From Atherinomorus stipes (lineage: Eukaryota > Chordata > Actinopteri > Atheriniformes > Atherinidae): 64,000 bases of DNA. The notes under the pieces were generated by a model. The model was not told the DNA's origin. It saw only the letters and a list, made by a program, of their open reading frames with translations, and ran no database searches. Made by a program: the position numbers and the translations under genes. The first letter of the stretch is position 1. Each line of letters opens with the position of its first letter. Positions 30,901-40,061 of the stretch are shown here, piece by piece. The stretch lies in contig JALJCO010010291.1 of the NCBI GenBank assembly GCA_023101725.1, positions 103,122-167,121 on the forward strand. Reading direction: 5' to 3'.

Positions 30901-33900
30901 AGAGTGGGCTCTGAACGCAGAGGCTTCCATAGTGTCGGCTTCGGCGCGCTTGCAGGAAAAAAAGGATATAGCATTGTTTAGGCTCTAAAAATATACAAAA
31001 TAACGTTGTTTCGAGTAAATTCTGGACGCTACCCACTCAGGACACTTGGATTACATTGGACGAGCAGTATGGAGGAACATTGACAAGTTTTTGTGGACTT
31101 TTATGGACCTTTTTGGCTCTGACCCTAGCGAACTCCATTATATGAAAGTTGGGGGAAGCGAGAAGCCTTCCTGATCTCCGGCTGCATTTGACATATTAAA
31201 AAAGTGCTTTCAGAGTCTTGCTCACCATGAGGGTAAGTGGAAAATAAAGTTAAATCATTATGTGGGTGAACTATTCCTTTAAGTACATCTGTTGTGAACT
31301 ATATTTGACTAGTTGACTGGTGGATACAGTGATAATCGCAGAATGTACATCTGTTAGAATGTATACTGGCCTCAGTTCTCCCCAGGTTGAAATAAAACGC
31401 TTGGAAGTTTAGTTGACTGCACTTTAATGCATGACTTGAGTGGGTGTGTGGTTCTGAAATGAAATAAAGGGCATACAATTGGTACAGCCCATACATATGT
31501 ACAGTATGTCACATTATAAACATAAACTACACATTATAAATAAGGCTACTTGACCACAATACCAAGAGATGGGTGAACTAAGGTCAAACTTGTCTGATAT
31601 TAACAAACAGAATAATTCAGGAGTCTACCAATACATCCTGCCATCTAACATCATTTAACAGTTAGCTGAATAACTTATAATAATACAGCCTAGTGACACA
31701 GTTAACAAGAATCCACATGCAACGTGTACAAGGCTTGATACACTGAATTTCAGGTCTCCATAAACATTACTTATTAGCTGCCAGGTAACAGTGCAAGCTA
31801 AACGTTAAATGGCAAGTCTACACAGTTCGTTCACTCTGCAACTACATCAAACACTAGGCCAAACAAGATGCAACACTGATGGTCACAAACTTACATTTCT
31901 CTGGACGCACACATTCATACACGACCGTCAACTTTTCCACAAACTAGCGCCATGCGAACTGAACCGTCTTCCAGCATCATCTACTTCTCCTGAATGACGA
32001 GCAGAAAAATAAGCCTATTCACGGGGCGCAAATGCCACCCAGTGGCGATCATGTGGAACTACAGGTTTAACTCTGGAGTCTTCAGAACAGCCGCCCCCAA
32101 ATTTGTGAAGGCAAATTTGCAGCAGTGTTCATCAGTCTTCGTCATCGGGGACAGCTGGAAGACGGATGAGTCGACTCACTGGTCGGACGTAGCTGCGATC
32201 CTTGATCCTGATCTCTGCTGTACGGATCAGCCCATCTGTCCCGGGGAAGACTTGGCTGATCTTACCCACTGGCCATAATGCCCTGGGAAGCTGCGGGTCC
32301 ACGATCATGGCCACAGATCCCACCTGTAGAGGGGGAGTGTCCTTCTGCCATTTGGACCGGGTTTGAAGTGTAGGCAGATAGTGACGGATGAACTGAGTCC
32401 AGAAGCGGTCCGAGAGGACCTGACTTGCTCTCCACTGTCGACGACCAAGGAGCTCTGAGTCATGGTAGACGACCTGAGGTAGGGATGGGTCTAGCCGCCC
32501 CATCAGCAGGAGGTTGGGTGTCACAGGGTTTGGGTCAGCAATGTCCGAGGACACATAGCCCAAGGGCTTTGAATTCAGAATGCCCTCAATCTCCACCAAG
32601 ACAGTGGACAACACTTCATCTGTGACAACTTGGGAGCCTACAGTAGCAGTTAGGGCAGCTTTGATGGACCTGATTTCTCTCTCCCAGGCGCCTCCAAAGT
32701 GGGGAGCACCCGGAGGGTTGAAGCGAAAACTGATCTGCTGCTCTGCTAGCTGTTCCTGTACCGATGGCTGTAGGGCTCTGAAAGCTTCATTGAGTTCTCG
32801 CTGTCCACCTCTAAAGTTGGTGCCCTGGTCCGAGAGCAACTCTTTGGGCTTCCCACGACGAGAAATGAATCTCCTTAGTGCCATCAGAAAGGAGTCTGAA
32901 CTGATGCTTGGCAGGACCTCAATATGGACTGCTCTGGTTGTCAAGCATTTGAAGAGCAGACCCCATCTCTTTTCCCTCCGTCGGCCGAGTTTGATCTGCA
33001 TAGGACCGAAGCAGTCGATCCCCGTGGAGAAGAAAGCTGGCTGCCTAAGCCTAAGCCGAGCAGCTGGGAGATCTGACATCTTTGGGTTGCTAGGCTGAGC
33101 TCTCCATTTCTGGCACTCAGAACAGGAGCGCTGCTCCCGTCGGATGACCTCGCGGCCACGGAGGATCCAGAACCGCCTCCTTACTTCTGCAAGCAGCCTC
33201 TCTGCACCTGGGTGTTTCAGGTCACTATCGGTTTGCCTGATGAGCAGCTTGGTCACCCTATGACTAGGGTCCAGAATGATGGGGTGGACAGAGTCATACT
33301 CCAGACCCTGGCAGCGTCGCAATCGTCCCCCAACACGAATCAGATGTTGAGATGAATCGTACTCCGGGGCCAGGGTAATCAGCCTGCTAGACGAAGGGAT
33401 GGCCTTTGCTGCAGCTAGACACTGGACCTCATCAGGGAAACTGTCCCTTTGAGCTGACCGTAGAATCCTGAGCTCCGCTTCCTCGTATTGGTCAGCACTG
33501 GGTGCTTCTACAGAGGCACCAGCCACCCCGTTAAGGTGTTTCGCTGCTGCCTTTACAAGCTCACTAAACGTGCTGAACTGCTGAGCATCAGGTAATGGTT
33601 GACTGCCAATCGCGACTGTGGTGAGAATTAGAGTTGTGGGTCGTCGCAACTCCTCAGAATCTTCCCCAAGCGTTGTAACAGGGTGCAACGGCCATTTATT
33701 TGGTGGGAGCCCCAAAAATTGTGGGCCTTGTGTCCAGCGATTCTCACCTTGGAGATCCTGAAGTTTCTTCCCTCGGGTCAGGTCGTCAGCAGGGTTCTCT
33801 GTGGTCGGCACATAGTGCCAGGCCTGACTGTCGGTCAACTCCTGGATCTCTGTGATGCGGGTCCCAACAAACACTTTAAAGTGACAGGAGTCGGAATGGA

Positions 33901-36900
33901 TCCAGGCAAGCACAGTTGTGGAATCGGTCCACATGACCACTCTGGACACTTCCAGAGTGAGTTCCCGGCTCAGGAGATGCGTCAGTTGGGCACCTGTGAG
34001 GGCTGCGCATAACTCCAACCTTGGCATGGAAATTTGGCGCTTCGGGGCCACCCTGGACCTGGCAGCCAGAAACGCCACTTCTACATGTCCCTCTGTATCC
34101 TCTGAGCGCAAGTATGCTACACTGCCATACGCCTGTTGAGATGCGTCACAGAAGACATGTACTTCTCGCTGCCTAACTGCAATGTCCATGGTTCGACTTA
34201 CGTAGCAGCGGGGTAGCCTGATGTTATCAAGATACTGCAGTTCAGTCTCCCAGGCCTGCCATGCTGTGAGTAGGTCACCAGGCAACAGGGGGTCATCCCA
34301 CTCTCGTTTCTTGTCCCACAGCTGTTGGACAATTACCTTGGCCCTGGTAGTGAACGGCGTGAGGAACCCAATGGGGTCATACTGGCTTGCCAACACCCTG
34401 TAAATGTTCCTCATCGTAGAAGGGGAGCATTCTGGTGGTCGTGATCTGTAGCACAGTGTGTCGGAGTGGCACAGCCAGCGCAGCCCCAAGGCAGGTTCCT
34501 GCGGATCCATATCAGTGTGGTTAAGCCACTGCTCACTACTCACTGACCTTAGCTCCTTGGGCAGATGGTCAATGACCTTTGGAGTGTTACTTGCCCACTG
34601 CCGTAGTTCAAATCCTCCCTCCACCAGCAGAGTTCTCAGCTTGTCCGTGACCTCTTTGGCAACATCTGGAGAGGAGAAGCTCTGCAGCCAGTTGTCCACA
34701 TAGAAGTGCTTCTCGATGGACTTGCGCACCTGGTCTCCCTCTTGGCTATGATTGTGCACATGTAGTTGGAGGGCATATGTTGCACAACATGGGGAGCAAG
34801 TGGTCCCGAATGGGAGAACATGCCATTCATACATGATGGGTGGAGATGTCTGCTGGAGGTCACGCCAAAGGAAGCGTAAAAGAGGGCGGTCTTCTGGTTG
34901 CAGTCTGACTTGGTGGAACATTCCCTTTATGTCGCTGCTGATCGCAATGGAATGTTCACGAAAGCGAAGCAGGACACCTAGGAGAGAGGCACCCAAAGTT
35001 GGGCCTGCTAACAGTAGCTCATTCAGACTCTGATCTTTGTAGACGAATGAGCAGTTGAAGACCACTCTGTGTTTCCCATTGTGTGTCGCTAAGTGATGTG
35101 GGATAAACCAACTCTCCCTTGATGACATTGCCTGCTCTTGGCTCACCTTAGTGACGTAGCCAGCCCTTTCCAGCTTCGCTATCTCCTCTTGATAGGCCTG
35201 CGCCTTTTCTGGGTCTCTGCAGAGGCGCCTCTCTGTGCTGCGCAAACTGGACAGTACGGCTGAGAGTGGCGCCGCAAGTGTGGGCATGTCACTTACACGC
35301 AGCAGTGGGGTGGCATATCTGCGTACTCCGTCTACCTCAACACGGACTGTCTTTCCCTCCAGGAGTTTCAATGCGTCCTGGTCCCTCCTTGATCTTGTCA
35401 CCAACCTTTCACTCCTGTAGGGTAAAGTGTCCAGTTGCCACAACTTCTCCACCTGGTTGTAGAGCTCTGCTGCCGGGGAGGTAGCCAGGAATAAGCACTG
35501 CTGAGGGTGACTACACTGCTGTAGAGACTTGATAGGTCCCTGCAATGTCCAACCAAGCCTGGTTTTCACTGCAGCGGGGCCGCCAGGTGGACCGAGGCGA
35601 ACAGGCTCGATAGGTGTCACGAGGTGTGGGTAGTCTGACCCTATTAGGAGAAGTGGATGCACATCTGTGAACTGCTTCAGGGGGAGTGATCTAAGGTGCT
35701 TAAACTTGCGCTTCAGCCTATCCATAGGATAGGAGTGATGAGCCAGTCCTAGCTCACTGGAGGTGAAAGCCCTACTTATGGTGAATGTCTTTCTTGGCTG
35801 ATCGATGGGTGAGATCGTAAACTCTACAGCTGCACCGTGTAGGGTTCTCACCTCTTGCCGCACGGTTCGCAGATTAAGGCTCTCTGGGGGCTCCCCTGAG
35901 CTGTAGTCCCTGCGCAGCATCTTGGAGGAGAATTGTCCTTTCAGACCCGTCATCTAATATGGCGTACGTCTCCACAACATGGTTACCATTACGGAGTAGC
36001 ACTTTGATTATCTTCAGGAGCACCTGGTTGCAGCCAGCCCGACGATCCAAGTACAGTACATCGGTTGGTGGCTTTGCATCTGCACCCGGCGCCTGTCCCG
36101 CAGTGGTCTCGTTCTTCGTGGCTCGGAGATTTGCATCATGCAAGGCCTCAAGGTGCTTTCCCTTGCACATCTTGCAGGTAATTCTCAACTTGCATTGGGC
36201 GGCCTGATGGTGTCGTCCACAACGCCAGCAACGGTTGTTGGATTTCACCCATGTGACCTTCTGCTCTTTAGTGAGCAGCTTGAAGTTAGAACACTGGTCC
36301 AGGAAGTGGAGGTGTTGTTACAGTAGGGGCAATAGGCCGTAGCCTTTGCTGGTCTTTCCTGGGACACTTGACCCTCAACCTGGTCTTCTCGGCTGGAAGT
36401 CTCGACAGCAGCACTATGAAGCACAGGAGTGCCTCGCCGCGCTTTCTTCTTATCCTTCTCACCTTCCTTCGTTGACCCTTTCCCCCTCGCAACATCCCCG
36501 TCTTTGCTGGGCCGGTCACCACCCTCTTGTATAACCAGCTCATATTCTAGCCACTCTGCGAAGTCCATTAGTGTGGGGACTCCATCTCGGCGGGGGTAGA
36601 GGTAGCGGCGGAAAGTGGCTCGCATGTCCTGAGGTAGCTTCCTCAGCAGCCTGGCTACGTGGGATCCGCACTTCAACTCTATGCGTCCCTCTTCACCCAT
36701 TTGCTCCAGCATTCCAACGAGGGCCCGGACTCTCAGTGCAAACTTACGGAAACCTGCCATGTCACCAGCTCGGATCGGCGGTTCCTCCATCAGCTCGGCA
36801 ATTCTCTGTAGTGAGAGTTGATGAGGTTGTCCATATTGTTTGATTAGAGAGGCCATGGTGTCAGAATAGGGGAACAAGGAATTGCTGTATGAATCAGCTA

Positions 36901-39577
36901 TCAGGAGGGCCTCCTCTAGCTTGAGGTGGTCACAGAGCACCTGATACTTAAATCTTTCTGTCGCATCATTGGGGAGGATGTTGTCAAGAGCGAGCTTCAA
37001 TCTAGCAAATTCCCTAGGGTCATCTTTAGAGAACTTAGGAATAGATGGTGTTGGGCCCCTGTATGTTCTTTCTGTGCTGCTCGGTAGTGTCGCCAATGGG
37101 TTAAACTGTTGTTGTGGGAAGAAGGGTTTAGCTGTGGCATGGAGCGGGACCTGTGGGGGGTCAGGTAGGGAAACTGACCGAGGTGCACTGTCATATTGTG
37201 GCACAGACAGTACAGACGGGGCAAGAGACAGGCGTGCTTCAAGCTGTTGCATCCGTGCCCTGAGTTCTGCTACCACATCCGGTGGCTGCACAGACGGCAC
37301 TGTGTGGGGCACAGGTAGGTTGGCAGGGGTGTTGTCAGGTATGAACACTGGCGGTGGAGGCGGTGGCCAGTCGTCTGGCCCATCCTCATCTAATGGTGCA
37401 GGAATACTGAGTTGCTCCATGGATTGAATCCGGTGCAACGGTGGTGGTGGGGGAGGTTCTTGCTCTGCTTCTCTTGGAAGGAGATTGCTCTGTAGTGGAG
37501 GAGGATGAGGAGAGGTGTATAGGCTTGGTGGTGGTGGCAGTGCACTACGATCCATTTCCCGTCTCATGTCCTTCACCATTAGGTGCAGCATCCTGTTGTC
37601 CTGTTGAAGCTGATGCAACATGCTCATCATCACTGGTGATGTCTGGGTGGGCGGTGGAGTGCTGGTGTACACAGGAGGTGCAGCTGCTACATAGCTTAAT
37701 GATGGGTCTTGAAATGTGGCTGGGTACTGTGCGTACTGAGAATACTGGCGGAGGGGTGTCATCTCGGCAGCACCTTCCCGTTCTGTCCAGTCCATCCCCA
37801 TGCTGGTGGGTCGGGCTGGGTAGTTTGCAGCTTGTGGCAGCACGTAGCCTTCATAATCATCCATCCATCCAGGTTGGCGAGTTCGTCGGCGCGGGCGGGC
37901 GCCAGCACTTGGGGGAGCCTGAGCCATCTCCACTCTGTAATTATCCAGATCCGGCTCGAAGGACCAAATGTTGTGAACTATATTTGACTAGTTGACTGGT
38001 GGATACAGTGATAATCGCAGAATGTACATCTGTTAGAATGTATACTGGCCTCAGTTCTCCCCAGGTTGAAATAAAACGCTTGGAAGTTTAGTTGACTGCA
38101 CTTTAATGCATGACTTGAGTGGGTGTGTGGTTCTGAAATGAAATAAAGGGCATACAATTGGTACAGCCCATACATATGTACAGTATGTCACATTATAAAC
38201 ATAAACTACACATTATAAATAAGGCTACTTGACCACAATACCAAGAGATGGGTGAACTAAGGTCAAACTTGTCTGATATTAACAAACAGAATAATTCAGG
38301 AGTCTACCAATACATCCTGCCATCTAACATCATTTAACAGTTAGCTGAATAACTTATAATAATACAGCCTAGTGACACAGTTAACAAGAATCCACATGCA
38401 ACGTGTACAAGGCTTGATACACTGAATTTCAGGTCTCCATAAACATTACTTATTAGCTGCCAGGTAACAGTGCAAGCTAAACGTTAAATGGCAAGTCTAC
38501 ACAGTTCGTTCACTCTGCAACTACCTCAAACACTAGGCCAAACAAGATGCAACACTGATGGTCACAAACTTACATTTCTCTGGACGCACACATTCATACA
38601 CGACCGTCAACTTTTCCACAAACTAGCGCCATGCGAACTGAACCGTCTTCCAGCATCATCTACTTCTCCTGAATGACGAGCAGAAAAATAAGCCTATTCA
38701 CGGGGCGCAAATGCCACCCAGTGGCGATCATGTGGAACTACAGGTTTAACTCTGGAGTCTTCAGAACAACATCAGTTTAGATTACCTATGATATATCCGA
38801 ATCTGAATCTGAATCAGAATGCCTTTATTGTCATTGAATCAGCGTCCCAAAAAAATGAGATTACTTTCAGTATAACCCGTCCAAGATCAGATAGACAGCA
38901 GACAAAACAACATAACATTGCTTAGGTAGAACTTAAGTTTATCAATTTTGCTCTCCAAATGATTTATTCAAAAAGGGAATACTCTCTTTTAAAACACATC
39001 TTGTACAAACTAAATAATATTACTGCTAGTCGTATGATTCAAAATTTATAATTGTTTGCACTTGTTTCTGTCATAACTTGCCTGTAGTGGCTTCACCGTC
39101 AGCTGTCCTCTGGGGACCAGCTTCACAATCTTCTTCGACGCTGCTGCTCATTAGTGCTAATAAAGACGAAAAAAAAAACAATCTTACATGAGTACTATTA
39201 ATGATTATAAAGTAAAACAGGGGCCATACAACCAAACGAAAGTACCGTTCAAACATGTACTTTAGGAAAAAGATGGTTAAACAATTCACATAAAACAAAC
39301 TGCAAACTTTTTCATGTTTAAAATGAGCTACATTTTATATCAACAAAACTTTATTGGCCTAATAATTTTAACTCACGTAAAAAGTTCAAATGAGAGCTAG
39401 CGGTTAACCGTTTACGGCTAGCTAGCATCAGGCACATTAGCAAGTAAAGTTTAATACCAGCAGTTGTTAGATAACATTAAGGCTGAAATCCTGCACAAAA
39501 CACATAAAGTAAATCCTACCGCCAGGCTGTTCAATTAATCTCTTTGGTGGGTTCCTCTTTCTTGCCCTTTTCGACAT
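27995..39577 (-). CDS. CCDC106-like seven-exon gene of the Merlin-type element
   Basis: Exons on the minus strand: 39577-39520, 39156-39082, 30285-30191, 29952-29899, 29349-29212, 29109-28930, 28305-27995. All introns fit phase 1 and GT-AG, except one GC-AG after exon 2. The roughly 300-residue product starts MSKRARKRNPPKRL, has a coiled coil in exon 5 (DQQIQHLQEKVALLTDEKVY), a Ser-rich and Lys-rich stretch in exon 6, and a C-terminal domain with RYRRVVKLVRSGKSKAEAY and DRNTIVNQASIAELA. That order and domain resemble vertebrate CCDC106, from memory of the family. Its role is unknown; DNA binding or transposase partner is inference. Exon 3 keeps phase only if the five-base C run at 30261-30265 lost a base. 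The BEL/Pao element lies in intron 2. Confidence 0.65.
29374..29640. repeat. Common teleost interspersed repeat in an intron
   Basis: The stretch from TTTTCTGTACCGCTTATCC to AACATGCAAACTCCACACAG, including GTCTTTGGACTGTGGGAGGA, is a repeat familiar from many fish genomes. It lies in intron 4 of the CCDC106-like gene. I cannot say from sequence alone whether it is a SINE or a DNA-transposon derivative. Confidence 0.6.
30386..31278. mobile_element. Fold-back MITE with TTAA target
   Basis: Ends AGGAATAGTTCACCCA and its reverse complement lie between TTAA at 30382-30385 and 31279-31282. Arms of about 290 bases (30386-30680, 30990-31278) are inverted copies. TTAA fits piggyBac or Kolobok; without a transposase I cannot choose. 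It sits in intron 2 of the CCDC106-like gene. Confidence 0.75.
31290..32089 (-). repeat. 3' LTR of the BEL/Pao element
   Basis: 800 bp, from TGTTGTGAACTATATTTG to GGAGTCTTCAGAACA as read on the plus strand. It differs from the other LTR at one base that I could find (A at about 31847, C in the partner). The purine-rich GGGGGCGGC just inside (32090-32104, minus strand) may be the polypurine tract. Confidence 0.92.
32132..35953 (-). CDS. pol: BEL/Pao pol
   Basis: A frame of 1273 codons, uninterrupted. After the end of the protease region come reverse transcriptase (residues about 280-480, catalytic YVDN near 418), RNase H (FCDAS near 605 and MWTDSTTV further on), an HHCC integrase zinc-binding region (HPGAERLL...CSECQKW near 900-935), the integrase core (GIDCFGP near 960, DQGTNFRGG, then GAWEREIRS) and a C-terminal DUF5641-like segment (VGSVAMIVDPQLPRALWPVG). 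All main catalytic motifs are visible. The Met start is arbitrary, since the product is presumably made as part of gag-pol. Confidence 0.88.
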   Translation of the reverse strand: MTGLKGQFSSKMLRRDYSSGEPPESLNLRTVRQEVRTLHGAAVEFTISPIDQPRKTFTISRAFTSSELGLAHHSYPMDRLKRKFKHLRSLPLKQFTDVHPLLLIGSDYPHLVTPIEPVRLGPPGGPAAVKTRLGWTLQGPIKSLQQCSHPQQCLFLATSPAAELYNQVEKLWQLDTLPYRSERLVTRSRRDQDALKLLEGKTVRVEVDGVRRYATPLLRVSDMPTLAAPLSAVLSSLRSTERRLCRDPEKAQAYQEEIAKLERAGYVTKVSQEQAMSSRESWFIPHHLATHNGKHRVVFNCSFVYKDQSLNELLLAGPTLGASLLGVLLRFREHSIAISSDIKGMFHQVRLQPEDRPLLRFLWRDLQQTSPPIMYEWHVLPFGTTCSPCCATYALQLHVHNHSQEGDQVRKSIEKHFYVDNWLQSFSSPDVAKEVTDKLRTLLVEGGFELRQWASNTPKVIDHLPKELRSVSSEQWLNHTDMDPQEPALGLRWLCHSDTLCYRSRPPECSPSTMRNIYRVLASQYDPIGFLTPFTTRAKVIVQQLWDKKREWDDPLLPGDLLTAWQAWETELQYLDNIRLPRCYVSRTMDIAVRQREVHVFCDASQQAYGSVAYLRSEDTEGHVEVAFLAARSRVAPKRQISMPRLELCAALTGAQLTHLLSRELTLEVSRVVMWTDSTTVLAWIHSDSCHFKVFVGTRITEIQELTDSQAWHYVPTTENPADDLTRGKKLQDLQGENRWTQGPQFLGLPPNKWPLHPVTTLGEDSEELRRPTTLILTTVAIGSQPLPDAQQFSTFSELVKAAAKHLNGVAGASVEAPSADQYEEAELRILRSAQRDSFPDEVQCLAAAKAIPSSSRLITLAPEYDSSQHLIRVGGRLRRCQGLEYDSVHPIILDPSHRVTKLLIRQTDSDLKHPGAERLLAEVRRRFWILRGREVIRREQRSCSECQKWRAQPSNPKMSDLPAARLRLRQPAFFSTGIDCFGPMQIKLGRRREKRWGLLFKCLTTRAVHIEVLPSISSDSFLMALRRFISRRGKPKELLSDQGTNFRGGQRELNEAFRALQPSVQEQLAEQQISFRFNPPGAPHFGGAWEREIRSIKAALTATVGSQVVTDEVLSTVLVEIEGILNSKPLGYVSSDIADPNPVTPNLLLMGRLDPSLPQVVYHDSELLGRRQWRASQVLSDRFWTQFIRHYLPTLQTRSKWQKDTPPLQVGSVAMIVDPQLPRALWPVGKISQVFPGTDGLIRTAEIRIKDRSYVRPVSRLIRLPAVPDDED
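35874..36305 (-). CDS. BEL/Pao zinc-knuckle and protease segment (shifted frame)
   Basis: Between the two indels the sequence continues in another frame with zinc knuckles (CWRCGRHHQAAQC, then CKMCKGKHLEALH) and an aspartic-protease active-site region (AILDDGSERTILL). The frame returns to that of gag and pol after a one-base change in the G5 run at 35886-35890 (C5 on the coding strand). The two indels offset each other, so the ancestor probably had one long gag-pol frame. Confidence 0.8.
   Translation of the reverse strand, partial: FLDQCSNFKLLTKEQKVTWVKSNNRCWRCGRHHQAAQCKLRITCKMCKGKHLEALHDANLRATKNETTAGQAPGADAKPPTDVLYLDRRAGCNQVLLKIIKVLLRNGNHVVETYAILDDGSERTILLQDAAQGLQLRGAPREP
36245..37933 (-). 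CDS. gag: BEL/Pao gag
   Basis: A 562-codon frame begins with a Pro-rich N-terminal half. The second half, residues about 280-480, contains the DUF1759-type gag domain (IPKFSKDDPREFARLKLAL). The frame then reaches the first cysteines of the zinc-knuckle region (CPYC) and leaves the true frame at a single-base indel near 36306-36312, so its last 25 or so residues are not genuine. Gag would form the particle shell. Confidence 0.85.
   Translation of the reverse strand: MEMAQAPPSAGARPRRRTRQPGWMDDYEGYVLPQAANYPARPTSMGMDWTEREGAAEMTPLRQYSQYAQYPATFQDPSLSYVAAAPPVYTSTPPPTQTSPVMMSMLHQLQQDNRMLHLMVKDMRREMDRSALPPPPSLYTSPHPPPLQSNLLPREAEQEPPPPPPLHRIQSMEQLSIPAPLDEDGPDDWPPPPPPVFIPDNTPANLPVPHTVPSVQPPDVVAELRARMQQLEARLSLAPSVLSVPQYDSAPRSVSLPDPPQVPLHATAKPFFPQQQFNPLATLPSSTERTYRGPTPSIPKFSKDDPREFARLKLALDNILPNDATERFKYQVLCDHLKLEEALLIADSYSNSLFPYSDTMASLIKQYGQPHQLSLQRIAELMEEPPIRAGDMAGFRKFALRVRALVGMLEQMGEEGRIELKCGSHVARLLRKLPQDMRATFRRYLYPRRDGVPTLMDFAEWLEYELVIQEGGDRPSKDGDVARGKGSTKEGEKDKKKARRGTPVLHSAAVETSSREDQVEGQVSQERPAKATAYCPYCNNTSTSWTSVLTSSCSLKSRRSHG
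37949..37966 (-). other. tRNA primer-binding site (tRNA-Tyr-like)
   Basis: Two bases inside the 5' LTR, the minus strand reads TGGTCCTTCGAGCCGGAT, complementary to a tRNA 3' end of sequence ATCCGGCTCGAAGGACCA, which matches my memory of eukaryotic tRNA-Tyr. This supports the element's orientation. Confidence 0.7.
37969..38768 (-). repeat. 5' LTR of the BEL/Pao element
   Basis: 800 bp, matching the other LTR with one noted difference. In the element's own (minus) orientation this is the upstream LTR, which would hold the promoter. Confidence 0.92.
38774..39081. other. Intron sequence with a LINE-tail-like motif
   Basis: Contains GAATCTGAATCAGAATGCCT followed by TTTATTGTCATTG, a pattern common at fish LINE 3' ends, within intron 2 of the CCDC106-like gene. 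Nothing else is recognisable. Confidence 0.35.
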
Positions 39578-40061
39578 GATAGCTGCTTGCTCTGGTGTTT
39601 CTTGCTGAGAATCAGAGCTGTCCTGCTGATGACGGTTTAACATGAGTATCGTTTCCCACTGAAAGCACGACAGGATTTCTACGGCTGGTCCAGGATCTGC
39701 TCCCATTGTATTATCCCAGAAATATGAAAGGACATCCATCCTTGGTTGACTTGCCTCTATTTTGATTTTATCCAGTAAACATATGATATTTTTAATTTTT
39801 CTCATTTTCCCTCTTTCAGAACAGATGTAAAAGGGACTGTGCACTCTTTTGGGGGGGGGGGTAAATGTATGCATTTGTTTTCCCATTTCTGTTAAGAAAA
39901 TGAAAAAGAAAAAAAAAAAAGATTAACATTACTGTAGGCTATGTATTTCATTTTGAGCCTGCATGTTTTTTTTTTTCTACTTTTTTCTACTTTTTTTTTG
40001 TTTTTTGCTTTGTTCTTACGGAGTTTAAGTACTTCCGGTTCAGATTTTGCCTACTCGCGCC
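39578..40061. promoter_or_regulatory. Divergent promoter region of the Merlin-type element
   Basis: The two start codons of the element's genes (39577 minus, 40062 plus) lie 484 bases apart, head to head, so one control region probably serves both. It holds a G10 run near 39850, long A and T runs, and ACTTCCGG (40031-40038), an ETS-type site 24 bases before the transposase ATG. I see no TATA box at a convincing position. Confidence 0.5.

Larger units (their letters stand above)
31290..38768 (-). mobile_element. BEL/Pao LTR retrotransposon
   Basis: Two 800-bp LTRs (TG...CA) bound a minus-strand gag-pol region. The 5-bp target duplication ACATC is exact (31285-31289, 38769-38773). Gene order is gag, CCHC zinc knuckles, protease, reverse transcriptase, RNase H, integrase, the BEL/Pao order, and there is no env-like ORF between pol and the 3' LTR. 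Two single-base indels shift the frame around the zinc knuckle and protease, and they compensate each other. Confidence 0.92.

Noticed and set aside
32580..33098. Plus-strand ORFs across the BEL/Pao pol region (also 36969-37427 and 37441-37995)
   Set aside because: Antisense shadows of well-supported gag and pol frames.
31290..38768. Endogenous retrovirus
   Set aside because: The pol domains and order are BEL/Pao and no env-like ORF follows pol before the 3' LTR.
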